NCBI GenBank assembly: GCA_007126655.1
Contig: SLAV01000013.1
Location: 1 to 38,380, forward strand
Reading direction: 5' to 3'
Origin: Haloferula sp.
GTDB taxonomy: Bacteria; Verrucomicrobiota; Verrucomicrobiia; Verrucomicrobiales; Akkermansiaceae
DNA length: 38,380 bases
Shown here: in pieces, positions 1 through 9,161 of the stretch
Layout: each line of letters starts with the position of its first letter
How positions within the stretch are numbered: the first letter of the stretch is position 1
Position numbers and translations under genes: made by a program
Notes under the pieces: model-generated
The model's database searches: none
Told to the model about the DNA's origin: nothing
What the model saw: the letters and a program-made list of their open reading frames with translations, nothing else

Positions 1-116
1 ATTTCATGGGTGGAATTGATTTATTACGTAATGGCAATTGCGTTCACGCTCGATGATTGGATAGAGAAGTTAATGACATCGATGGCATCAAGTCAATGAC
101 TTATACGAAAAAAAAA

Positions 117-151
117 AAAAAAGCGCGGGCCTTGCGGCACCGCGCTTTTTT
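117..151. terminator. Rho-independent (likely bidirectional) terminator downstream of the 270..3812 gene
   Basis: AAAAAAGCGCGG - GCCTTGCGGCA - CCGCGCTTTTTT perfect 12-bp stem with A/T tracts on both sides. Confidence 0.85.
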
Positions 152-269
152 GATATGACAGGTTGTTTATTCCTCAATCCCCCCCTTGCTGCGGCAGTGC
201 AGCTGCGAGCGAAGTCGATTATGGCCTGGGGATTGAGGTGTGGTTGATGGCGGGTCGGATTTTCCGGCT

Positions 270-3200
270 TCATTCCGGCATCACCTTGAGCCGGACGAAG
301 TTCGACGATGCGCCGTCGAGGGTGAACGTCAGGTTCCCGGGTGAGCCGATGCCGCCGCTATTTTCATCGAGATCACCTTCCGGGACGTCGGTCCAGTCCA
401 CGAGGTCGTTGGACGTCTGGACAACGAACTGGGTTCCGTATTCGGAGGCCGGGATGTTGCCGCCGTTGGTCCAGGTGATGGTGTTGTTGGCGTCGAGGAC
501 GGGCAGGGCGGTGAATCCTGGAGCGGCGTTGAGGAAATACTCGATGCCATTGGGCACGCCGTCGCCATCGAAGTCTTCCTCCGGTCCCTGGCCGCCCACG
601 TTTTCGTCGGCCCATGCGGCGTATCCGCTGATCTCGACCACCGCGATGATGAAGCCGTCGGCATCAATGTCGATCTCGGAGAGGCCGGGGCCGGAGATGG
701 CGGCGAGCTGGGCGGGGGTGAGGCCGTTGGCGTCGGTTCCGAAGCGCAGTGATGCGCCGGAGACGAACGAGCCGGTGATTTCCAGCGGGCCGGACCAGCT
801 TTGCGAGCTGCTGTCCTGGAAGGCGAGCGCGGAGCCGGGGCCGATCTGGATATTCGCCGGGCCACCGGTCGAGAGCGTTCCGAGGTTGTCCGAAAAGCCC
901 GCCCCGATGGCAAGTGTGGCGTTCTCGATGGTAACGGGCGATTCATCCGGCGAGACGCCATCCGCACCGATGGCGAGGGTGCCGCCGGTGATGGTGGTGG
1001 CGCCGGTGTAAACGTTGTTTCCGGCCAGTGTGAGGGTGCCGGGACCGGTCTTTGTCAGCGCCATGTTGGTGCCGCCGTGGCCAAGCCGTCCGGTGAAGAC
1101 GTGGTCGTCATCGTTGTCGATGGTGAGCGTCGATTCGAAGGAGCTTTGCGTGTTGCGGATGCGCTGCGCACGGTTGCTGCGGGGCACGTTTTCAAGTCCG
1201 GCAAGGGTCTGGTCGAATCCATTGAGATTCACTTCGGCGAATCGACCGATGCCCACGCCATTCAAGCCGTCGATGGTCAGCACGGTGGTTGGCGGCAGGG
1301 CGTTGTCGTCACCCAGGCGGATGAAGATGTTCACGTTCAGGCCGGTGTTGTGGAGCAGGGTCGATCCCTCGTATGTGCTTTGGGTATTGAGGATGATGTG
1401 GCCGTAGGCGTTGGTGGTCTCCACGCCGAAGAACCGGACGTCGCCCTCACCCTCGATCGGAGCGCTGATCGTGAAGGGAACTGCGGATGTTCCGCCTCCA
1501 CCCTGAATCGAAGGAGCGGTGATGGTCGTCGTGGTGCCGGCCTCGCCAATCATGATTGGCGTGAAAATGTCCGCACCGACCACGTCGGGTCGCAGCGTCG
1601 TACCACCTGCAAGGGTGATGCTCGTGGCGAAATCGAAGGGCCGTGGGTGCCCGAACCCGAGCGTGCCCCCGTTGACGATGACATCGCCGAAGAGTTCGTT
1701 CTCACTGCCCATGACAAACGTGCCGCCTCCTTCCTTGACCAGGTTGAGCGTGCCATTGATGGGGCCGCTGAAGGTGCTGCTTGCGCCGTTCGCACCGACG
1801 GTGAGTGTGGCCCCGCCGAAAGACGTGTTGTCAATCACACCCGAGCCGCTGATGCCGTTGACGGTGTGATTGCCGCCGTCGAGGTCGAGCATGCCGTCAA
1901 CGACGACGTTTCCGAAGTCCGGTCCGGATGGCAGGGTCTGGTCCCCGGCGAGGCGGAGCGTGCCGTCGAGCACCGCGGTGTCGCCGGTGTGCTCGTTCAG
2001 GCCGGTGAGGGTGGCGGTGCCCGGGCCGATCTTGGTGATCGAGTGGTCGCCGGACATGACGCCGTTCACGGTGAGGGTGCGGTCGGGTCCGATGTTCCAG
2101 GTGTGGTCGTCGGTGAGTCCGACCGGGCTGTTCAGCGTGAGATCCGCGGTGGCGGAAAGCATATCGATGGCAATGGGTGCCTCGCCAAACGACAGCGTGT
2201 TGGTGCCGCCGATAGTGACGTCGCCTCCCGGATTGGTGATGGCGAGTCCGAAGAATGTCAGGTCGTCGCCCAGCATGGTGATGTTCGGAGATGTGACGGT
2301 GCTGTTCCACTCGGCGATGTCTTCGGGGCCGGGGACCACGCCGCCGACCCAACTGCTGCCCAGATTGAGATCGTCGGTATTGTTGGCCTTGACCACTCCG
2401 TCGATGGTTCCCGTGATGACCAGGTTGAGTGAGTTGTCATCAACGACCAGCTCCGCCTCGGTGCCGGCACCGAGCGTGGACAGGGTGAGATTTTCGGTGG
2501 CTGGCGGCGTGCCGGCCAGCTCGTCCCACGTGGCCAGCGGATAGATGCCGGGAATCAGCGGATCCTCAAGAATCACCTCCACATTCGGGGTGGCCTGGAA
2601 GTCGGCGAGTTCATGGATCACAAGCGGGGCGTTCGAGGGTGACGGCGCGTTATCGAGGAAATCGAACTCCAACGTGCCGGCCTCGGTGAACGTGAGCGAA
2701 TTGCAGCCCCACGACTGGGATGAATCGGTGACGAGGATTCCATAAGTGGCGGATTCGTCATCGACGGTGACATCCGAGTTATTCTGGTTCCCGCTGACCG
2801 CGCCAATCAACCTGCCTTCACTGACGGTGGTCGCACCGCTATGGTTGTTGCCTGCGGTAAGCGTCTGCGTGGCAGGGCCGGTTTTCACCAGGGCGAGGTT
2901 GGGGCTGTTGATATTGCCGCCGAATGTGGAATCCTCCTCGGTATTCAAGGTAAGTGTCGCCGTGCTGATCTCCGCGTTGTCGAAGCTGTTCACAATCCGC
3001 TGCTGGCGGTTCGTACGAGATACATTCCTCAGTCCCGCAAGGGTCTGGTCATTGCCGTTCATGACATAAAGCACGTTCCGACCGCTTGTTGACGGACCAT
3101 TGCCGCCATCCAGCGTGAGGATGGTCGTGGCGGGAAGCGCGTCGTCGGTTGTGGCCCATACGAACAATAGATTATTTTGGTTCGATGTCGTAATGAGCGT

Positions 3201-3812
3201 ATTGCCAGTGTATGTGTTGTCACCGCCGATTCGGATGAAGGTGTTCTGGCTATTGTTGCCGTTCTGGTTATTGAACGTCACGTTGTGAGGACCGCTTATT
3301 GATCCGGTGAATTCAAGCACCCCCGGATCCCGACCGCTATTGGTGCCGGCGATCAATTGGGCGTTGGCTTGAAGCTGGATGTCGGAATTGATGATCTGTC
3401 CGGAGCGGTTCGAGCGGATCTGCGGGCTGTCGCCGCCGAGTTCGATGACACCGCCGTCAAAGGTGACTGGCCCCGCGCCACTTTCGAATAGGATGCGATT
3501 GGCCTGGACGGTGCCGTCCACATTGATTGTGCCCGATCCGATGCCGGTGCCGAAACGGACTTCGTCATCGAAGGTTGTGGTGACGTCATCCGGAACGGTT
3601 TCCCCGTCGGGATCGGTGCTCCAACCCTGGGTGTTGTTGCCGATGGTGGGGACACTCCAGGTGCCGGATGCGGTGCCGAAGCCCTCGGTACCGCCGTTGG
3701 AGTCCCAGTAATAGGTGACGGCTTGCGCGGCCGATGTGGTGAAATGCGCCAGCATGGCGATGCATGCCATTGCGAGGCTGGAACGACGGATCAGATGGAT
3801 TTTCAATTTCAT
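270..3812 (-). CDS. Exported autotransporter-associated beta-strand repeat protein
   Basis: Signal peptide MKLKIHLIRRSSLAMACIAMLAHFTTSAAQA; repeated 'LTLAGNNVYTGATTITGGTL' type motifs; C-terminal 'GYAAWADENVGGQGPEEDFDGDGVPNGIEYFL' segment. ORF opens at 3845; start at 3812 preferred because of the signal peptide. Confidence 0.9.
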   Translation of the reverse strand: MKLKIHLIRRSSLAMACIAMLAHFTTSAAQAVTYYWDSNGGTEGFGTASGTWSVPTIGNNTQGWSTDPDGETVPDDVTTTFDDEVRFGTGIGSGTINVDGTVQANRILFESGAGPVTFDGGVIELGGDSPQIRSNRSGQIINSDIQLQANAQLIAGTNSGRDPGVLEFTGSISGPHNVTFNNQNGNNSQNTFIRIGGDNTYTGNTLITTSNQNNLLFVWATTDDALPATTILTLDGGNGPSTSGRNVLYVMNGNDQTLAGLRNVSRTNRQQRIVNSFDNAEISTATLTLNTEEDSTFGGNINSPNLALVKTGPATQTLTAGNNHSGATTVSEGRLIGAVSGNQNNSDVTVDDESATYGILVTDSSQSWGCNSLTFTEAGTLEFDFLDNAPSPSNAPLVIHELADFQATPNVEVILEDPLIPGIYPLATWDELAGTPPATENLTLSTLGAGTEAELVVDDNSLNLVITGTIDGVVKANNTDDLNLGSSWVGGVVPGPEDIAEWNSTVTSPNITMLGDDLTFFGLAITNPGGDVTIGGTNTLSFGEAPIAIDMLSATADLTLNSPVGLTDDHTWNIGPDRTLTVNGVMSGDHSITKIGPGTATLTGLNEHTGDTAVLDGTLRLAGDQTLPSGPDFGNVVVDGMLDLDGGNHTVNGISGSGVIDNTSFGGATLTVGANGASSTFSGPINGTLNLVKEGGGTFVMGSENELFGDVIVNGGTLGFGHPRPFDFATSITLAGGTTLRPDVVGADIFTPIMIGEAGTTTTITAPSIQGGGGTSAVPFTISAPIEGEGDVRFFGVETTNAYGHIILNTQSTYEGSTLLHNTGLNVNIFIRLGDDNALPPTTVLTIDGLNGVGIGRFAEVNLNGFDQTLAGLENVPRSNRAQRIRNTQSSFESTLTIDNDDDHVFTGRLGHGGTNMALTKTGPGTLTLAGNNVYTGATTITGGTLAIGADGVSPDESPVTIENATLAIGAGFSDNLGTLSTGGPANIQIGPGSALAFQDSSSQSWSGPLEITGSFVSGASLRFGTDANGLTPAQLAAISGPGLSEIDIDADGFIIAVVEISGYAAWADENVGGQGPEEDFDGDGVPNGIEYFLNAAPGFTALPVLDANNTITWTNGGNIPASEYGTQFVVQTSNDLVDWTDVPEGDLDENSGGIGSPGNLTFTLDGASSNFVRLKVMPE

Positions 3813-3949
3813 GGGTTTGTTGAAGTCAGTGGGTTTGTGAATCATGCCGCGTTTCGGGAGCTGGGTTCAACTCCTTAGGCCGGGATGTGTGTGATCAATG
3901 AATTAATTCATTCTTAATTGATGGGAGCATGAGTGATGCAGGCCCGGAC

Positions 3950-3970
3950 GTCTATCCCCCAAATGGGTGA
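3950..3970. promoter_or_regulatory. 21-bp repeat copy 1, candidate operator (GTCTATCCCCCAAATGGGTGA)
   Basis: Identical to 4893..4913; contains the palindrome CCCA-AA-TGGG; lies 138 bp upstream of the 3812 start. Confidence 0.55.
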
Positions 3971-4028
3971 AAATTTTTCCCTCAGCGGGGGCATCAGGCA
4001 TTCTCTGAGCATATGATTCACCGCTCGA

Positions 4029-4802
4029 TCAACGATTTTGGGTGGGATCCCAGAAAGAGCTGCTGCGACCGCCGCGTGTGTTGTCGATTTCCCGGATGTC
4101 CGCCTCGGTCATTTCCCTGGCCGAGCCATCGTAAAAGGCGACCAACGCAGCGCCACCGCGCATGATGGTATGGCCCTGCTCGTTGGTATCCTCCTGTCCG
4201 CCATGCCGGTATGCCATGGAACCGTTGGTGGTGCGACCGAAAGCCCGCCCGCCAATGCGGTTGTTGTAGGTGATCCTGTAATCGGTGGCGGTGGCGAAGG
4301 CCATGGATCCGGACGGATTGGCAATGCGCTGGGAGTATTGGGATGCGCGCACGTTGGGTCCGGTCCTGGCCATGAGTCCGGTGTCGTTCATCCCGAACGA
4401 CATGGCCAGATGGGTGTGTCCACGGCGGACGGCTTTCTGGTCGAGATAATCCACGGGGATTTGGCGGGTCGGGTTGCCGGCGGCATTCGTGACATTTCCG
4501 ACCAATTGCCTGATGAAATCAGCATCCTGGAACCAGAACCCGGTGCGGCTGCCCTCCTCGTCGGTGGCATACAAAGGGACGTATCGGCCGCTGTGGTCAG
4601 CCGCGTATGAGGCATTGGCCATCATGATCTGGCGGAGGTTGTTGATGCTCCGCGTCTTGTCGGCCATGTCGCGGTAGCGGCTGTATCCGAGGAATGAAAG
4701 GACCGCGAGGACCGCGATGATGAGGATGACAACGAGGAGTTCGATCAGAGTGAATCCCGTGTGCTTGCGGCGTGCCGCAGAAGGGTGTGTGCAGGAGCGC
4801 AT
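4029..4802 (-). CDS. Type II secretion/pseudopilin-like protein with prepilin-type N-terminal cleavage/methylation motif
   Basis: N-terminus HTGFTLIELLVVILIIAVLAVLSFLGYSRYRD, a canonical class III signal peptide. Confidence 0.92.
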   Translation of the reverse strand: MRSCTHPSAARRKHTGFTLIELLVVILIIAVLAVLSFLGYSRYRDMADKTRSINNLRQIMMANASYAADHSGRYVPLYATDEEGSRTGFWFQDADFIRQLVGNVTNAAGNPTRQIPVDYLDQKAVRRGHTHLAMSFGMNDTGLMARTGPNVRASQYSQRIANPSGSMAFATATDYRITYNNRIGGRAFGRTTNGSMAYRHGGQEDTNEQGHTIMRGGAALVAFYDGSAREMTEADIREIDNTRGGRSSSFWDPTQNR

Positions 4803-4892
4803 TGGTATGGTGTGGGGTTTTGTTGTTGGATATCTCGTGGATCTCGACCTTGTTGCAGGCTACCATTTTAATTTACGGTGAATCTTGGTTTT

Positions 4893-4913
4893 GTCTATCC
4901 CCCAAATGGGTGA
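4893..4913. promoter_or_regulatory. 21-bp repeat copy 2, candidate operator in divergent intergenic region
   Basis: Identical to 3950..3970; lies between the pseudopilin gene (-) and the histidine kinase gene (+). Confidence 0.55.
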
Positions 4914-5042
4914 CAGGCAATGGAAATCGCCGGTGGTTCTTGTATCCGGCGGTGCTTCCGAAGCTCGCCGGGTAATACCGCCGGGGGCCCCGATGAGGGC
5001 CTATTGCTCTTGTGATTGCCGGTCAGGTGTGGCTCATAGGGG

Positions 5043-6548
5043 ATGGGAATGATGACGGCGGATCCACCCGTAACCATGGTTTTCGCACGGCAATCCTGCC
5101 GGCGCGCGCGGGCGATGCATTTGTTTTCCGGCTTCGTGGCCTGTTTTCTGCCTTGGATTGCGGCGGATCGAGCCGTTTCCGAGCAGTTGGATGACAACAT
5201 ATTTGTTCCCCAACCTCCTCCGGGCGAGGAGTTTGCGGGCAAGCCGTCGCTGGATCCCGAATGGAAGGTCGGCCCGTGGATCTGGGACGAGGAAACCCAC
5301 GACAAACAACATGTGAATCTGTGGCGGGCGTTTGAAATTCCCGACGAGGCAAGGGTGGTTGACGCGAAAATCCGCCTGTCGGTGGACAATGGCTACCGCC
5401 TGATGCTCAACGGGCGGGAACTCGGCACCGGCAGCGATTGGCGCAGCGTGACGGAATACGACGTGGGGCTGCTGTTGCGCCCCGGACGCCACGTGCTGGC
5501 GGTGGAGGCCTTCAATGACAATCGAGAGGCGGGCATGGCTTTCGGCATGATAATCGAGTTGGGCGACGGGCGGGTGATGGAAATCCCATCTGACACCACG
5601 TGGCGCGTGGTGCCACAGGGCGAAGGCGGTTGGGAGAACCGGGCGCAACCGCAGGCCCATTGGCATCATGCGGTGCTGGAGAGCGAGTTTTTGCCGCGCG
5701 GCGAGCAGTACCACCTGAGGGTGCCGACGATGGTCGTGAAGGTGCCGCCGATCCAACCACTGGAAACCACGTTCTGGAGGCATCGATGGGTGCAGGCCTT
5801 ATTGTGGGGGATGGTGTTGGTCGGCGGGGTGCTGTATCTGCGGGCGCGGGCGAAGCTGGCGCTGCAATCGCGCGCCCGTGCGCTACTCGATGAGGAGCGG
5901 GCGCGGATCGCGCGCGACATCCACGACGAGCTGGGCGCGCGGCTCACGGAAATGGCGTTACAGGGCGAGGTCGCGCAGATGGAGCTGCCGGATGCCTCGC
6001 CGGTCCGCCCGCATCTGGAGGCGCTGTGCGAGAAGGCGCGGGCAACATCCGGTGCGATGGACGAGCTGGTATGGGTGGTCAACTCGCGGCGCGACACGGT
6101 TGTGGATTTTGCGACGTATGCGTGCAAGCACGCCCAGAGGTTTCTGGAGGCCACGCCGATCCGCTGCCGGCTCAACGTGGAGGCGGATCTGCCGGATGTG
6201 GCGCTGGAGCTGCCGGTGCGCCGCAGCCTGCTGCTTGCGGTGAAGGAGGCGCTGCACAATGCGGCGCGCCACTCGGGGGCGGGCGAGGTGCATCTCCGTA
6301 TCCATGCGCGCGGGCAGATGCTGGTGGTGCGCGTCGAGGACGACGGCTCGGGATTCGCCCTTGATTCGCGGGATGCGACCCGCAACGGTTTGAAAAACAT
6401 GGAGGAACGAATGCGCGAAATAGGCGGACGCTGCACCGTGAAAACGGCTCCGGGCCGCGGTTGCGAAGTCGAGTTCCAGGTGCCCATCCTCCGCGGTGGC
6501 CCGGCGAAGCCGTCCCATTCCACCCGTCGAAACCTGAATCCGCGATGA
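5043..6548 (+). CDS. Membrane sensor histidine kinase, HisKA_3/NarX-LiaS type, with N-terminal jelly-roll-like extracellular domain
   Basis: H-box ERARIARDIHDELGARLTEM, N-box KEALHNAARHSGAGEV, G-box VEDDGSGF; one TM near WVQALLWGMVLVGGVLYLRARA. Start may be 5049 or further downstream. Confidence 0.93.
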   Translation: MGMMTADPPVTMVFARQSCRRARAMHLFSGFVACFLPWIAADRAVSEQLDDNIFVPQPPPGEEFAGKPSLDPEWKVGPWIWDEETHDKQHVNLWRAFEIPDEARVVDAKIRLSVDNGYRLMLNGRELGTGSDWRSVTEYDVGLLLRPGRHVLAVEAFNDNREAGMAFGMIIELGDGRVMEIPSDTTWRVVPQGEGGWENRAQPQAHWHHAVLESEFLPRGEQYHLRVPTMVVKVPPIQPLETTFWRHRWVQALLWGMVLVGGVLYLRARAKLALQSRARALLDEERARIARDIHDELGARLTEMALQGEVAQMELPDASPVRPHLEALCEKARATSGAMDELVWVVNSRRDTVVDFATYACKHAQRFLEATPIRCRLNVEADLPDVALELPVRRSLLLAVKEALHNAARHSGAGEVHLRIHARGQMLVVRVEDDGSGFALDSRDATRNGLKNMEERMREIGGRCTVKTAPGRGCEVEFQVPILRGGPAKPSHSTRRNLNPR

Positions 6549-7207
6549 AGGACACCCGCTCCAACACCCGTGACCATCAGGCTCCCCTGGGGGTCGTGAT
6601 CGTCGAGGACCAGCCCGACACCCTCGATAGTTGGCGGCGATTGGTCTCGGCATTTCCCGATTTTGCCTGTGTCGGCGCGTTTGCCACCGCGGAGGATGCG
6701 TTGCGGGGAATCCCGGCGCTGGCTCCCGACGTGATCCTGATGGACATCTTCCTGCCCGGGATGTCGGGCATCGAGTGCACCGCGAGGCTCAAGAGGGATC
6801 TGCCGGACATTCCGGTCGTGATGCTCACCTCGTCCGACGAGGATGAGATTCTGTTTCAGGCGCTTGAAAACGGTGCCGACGGCTACCTGCTCAAGCGCAC
6901 CCGGCCCGCCGAGTTGCGCGCCGCCCTGCTCGACGTTCTCGATGGCGGCGCGCCGATGTCGAGCGAGATCGCGCGCCATGTGGTGCGCTCGTTCCGGCGC
7001 GGCGGTGGCGGTGATCCGGCCCCCGGGTTGACCAGCCGTGAGGAGGAGACCCTGGCGCTGCTGACCAAGGGATACACCAACAAGGAGATCGCGGACTCGA
7101 TGAACCTGAGTGTCGAAACAATCCGCACCCATCTGAAAAACATTTACTCCAAGATGCACGTGCGCACGCGCACCGAGGCGGTGGCCCGCTACCTGTCGAA
7201 ATCGTAG
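6545..7207 (+). CDS. NarL/FixJ-family response regulator
   Basis: Receiver domain VVIVEDQ...VILMDIFLPGMSG...VVMLTSSDE and LuxR HTH LTSREEETLALLTKGYTNKEIADSMNLSVETIRTHLKNIYSKMHV; ATGA start/stop overlap with the kinase gene. Confidence 0.96.
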   Translation: MKDTRSNTRDHQAPLGVVIVEDQPDTLDSWRRLVSAFPDFACVGAFATAEDALRGIPALAPDVILMDIFLPGMSGIECTARLKRDLPDIPVVMLTSSDEDEILFQALENGADGYLLKRTRPAELRAALLDVLDGGAPMSSEIARHVVRSFRRGGGGDPAPGLTSREEETLALLTKGYTNKEIADSMNLSVETIRTHLKNIYSKMHVRTRTEAVARYLSKS

Positions 7208-7225
7208 TCGTGAGGCGCGGTGAAT

Positions 7226-9046
7226 TCAGCCGTCGAGTGCTTCGAGGCGCGGGCGGATGTTGGCGAGCGGAGCGAGCGCACGCGACCAGAAGGCGGGTTC
7301 GTCGATCGATTCGCCCAGGGTCTCGCGGACCAGGTCCTCGCAGGACATGCGGCCGGATGCGCGGAGGAAGCGCTCGTATTCCGCGAGGAATGGCGCGCCC
7401 TGCTCGCGGAACCGCGCGAAGAGGGACTGGCTGAGGAGGTAGCCGAAGGTGTAGGGGAAGTTGTAGAACATCACGCCGTCGAAGTAGAAGTGCTGCTTCG
7501 ACGCCCAGAACAGCGGGTCGGCACCGTCCGCGGCGAGGGTCTCGCCGAACGAACGCCGCTGTTCCTCCACCATCAGTCCGCGCAATCGGCGCGCCGGAAT
7601 GTAGCCGGATTTCCTCTCCTCGTAGAGGCGTTTTTCGAAATGGTATCGCACCGGCAGCTCAAGGGTGAACGAGACGGCCCGGCGCAGGTCGGTATCGAGC
7701 AGTTCGCGCTTGCGCGCGGCGGAAAACGCCTCGCCGGTAAGCACGCCATCGACGAGAATCATTTCGGCGAAGGTGGAGGCGGATTCGGCGAGCGTCATCG
7801 GGTAGCCTGAGGCGAACGGACGGGTGTCGCGCAAGAGGCGCGAGTGCCAGGCGTGACCGACCTCGTGAGCGAGCGTGAGGACGGCGCCGAGATCTGCCTG
7901 GTAGTTCATAAAGATGCGGCTTTCACCGTGGAACCTGGAGGTCGAGCAGAACCCGCCCGGCCGTTTGTTGGGGCGCGGCGAGTGGTCATACCAGCGGGCG
8001 TCGAGCGTTTCCCGGAAGAATCCCCCGAGGGCGGGGTAGGCTTCGTCGAACGCGCCGCCAATGAGGCGGCATCCCTCGTCCCATTCGAGCGGGGGCTCTC
8101 CGGCGGGTGGGGTGAAGGCGGGGGCGGATAGGTCGCGGTATGAGGCCCCGGATTCGCCGAGCAGGCCGGCGCGGAACCCGGCCATCCCGCGCAGTTCGGG
8201 CGCGGCGGCGGCGATGGCCTCAAACATGGCGTCGAGCGTGCGGCGGGTGATGCGGGCGTCGTGGCAGGCGTTGTCGAGGAAGTGGTCGGCACCGCGCTCG
8301 CGGTCGAGCGCGAGGCGCGCGCCGGACAGGGCGTTGAGCGCGCGCTCGCAGACGGTCTCATACGCGGCCCAGGCCTCATTCCCGCCGGTGAATGCGGCCT
8401 GGCGGGTGGCGCGGTCGGGCGAGGCGAGCAGGTTGGCGCGGTGGGCCATCGGCACGCGGGTGGTGGTGCCGTCGGTGGCGGGCATCGGGAATGTCATCTC
8501 GCCGCTGATGCGCTGGTAGAGTTGGTTCCACGCCTTGCCGCCATGGACGGAGAGCATGGCGTTGAGCGATTCGCGCGGCAGGTCCATGCGGCGGGAGGCG
8601 AGGTGGCGGAGCATGCGGATGTGGAAGCCGGCTCCTTCCAACTGCGGTTTTTCGAGCAACGCGTCGAGTGTCTCCCCGGTGACGCCGCCGAGCGCGGCGA
8701 CGAGTCCCTCGCGGATGGTTTCCGCGATGGCGCGGAGTTCGGCGAACGCGCTTTCCTCGACAGCGGCCGCCTCGTTGGCGCTGTCGGCGGCGGTAAGGCA
8801 GGAGAGGAACGAGCCGACATGGGACATGCGCGCGTGGAACCCCTCAAGATCAGTGAGCACCGTGGTCCAGATGCTGATGTCCGCGGACTGTGGCTCCGCG
8901 GCCAGTGAGTCGACCCGTGCGCGCAGGTCGTTGGCGCGGTTTTCCAGATCGTCCCGGAACTCGCGGTAATCGGGGCCGTCAATCGAGGTGAAATACGAGG
9001 TCAAATCCCAGTCCATGCCGCGAAGCTGACGATACGATACCGGCAT
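7226..9046 (-). CDS. M3 family oligoendopeptidase (PepF-like)
   Basis: Zinc motif LAHEVGHAWHSRLL and M3 C-terminal features (FYNFPYTFGYLLSQSLFARF); ORF opens at 9133, likely start MPVSYRQLRGMDWD at 9046. Confidence 0.93.
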   Translation of the reverse strand: MPVSYRQLRGMDWDLTSYFTSIDGPDYREFRDDLENRANDLRARVDSLAAEPQSADISIWTTVLTDLEGFHARMSHVGSFLSCLTAADSANEAAAVEESAFAELRAIAETIREGLVAALGGVTGETLDALLEKPQLEGAGFHIRMLRHLASRRMDLPRESLNAMLSVHGGKAWNQLYQRISGEMTFPMPATDGTTTRVPMAHRANLLASPDRATRQAAFTGGNEAWAAYETVCERALNALSGARLALDRERGADHFLDNACHDARITRRTLDAMFEAIAAAAPELRGMAGFRAGLLGESGASYRDLSAPAFTPPAGEPPLEWDEGCRLIGGAFDEAYPALGGFFRETLDARWYDHSPRPNKRPGGFCSTSRFHGESRIFMNYQADLGAVLTLAHEVGHAWHSRLLRDTRPFASGYPMTLAESASTFAEMILVDGVLTGEAFSAARKRELLDTDLRRAVSFTLELPVRYHFEKRLYEERKSGYIPARRLRGLMVEEQRRSFGETLAADGADPLFWASKQHFYFDGVMFYNFPYTFGYLLSQSLFARFREQGAPFLAEYERFLRASGRMSCEDLVRETLGESIDEPAFWSRALAPLANIRPRLEALDG

Positions 9047-9161
9047 GGCAATCGCATTCCCCGTGTGCGCGGCTGCGAATGGTCTTGAGCGCAAATCCGG
9101 CTTGTGATTTGAGGATTCACGCATGGCCGCCACGGGCGATTTTCATTAAGATGGACGGATC

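Noticed and set aside
88-273. 61-aa - strand ORF downstream of the beta-repeat gene
   Set aside because: Overlaps the terminator hairpin and has a low-complexity FFFF tail.
801-2432. 543-aa + strand ORF opposite the beta-repeat gene
   Set aside because: Shadow ORF in GC-rich DNA; low-complexity V/G/A/E/R composition with no domain, while the minus strand has a signal peptide and known repeats.
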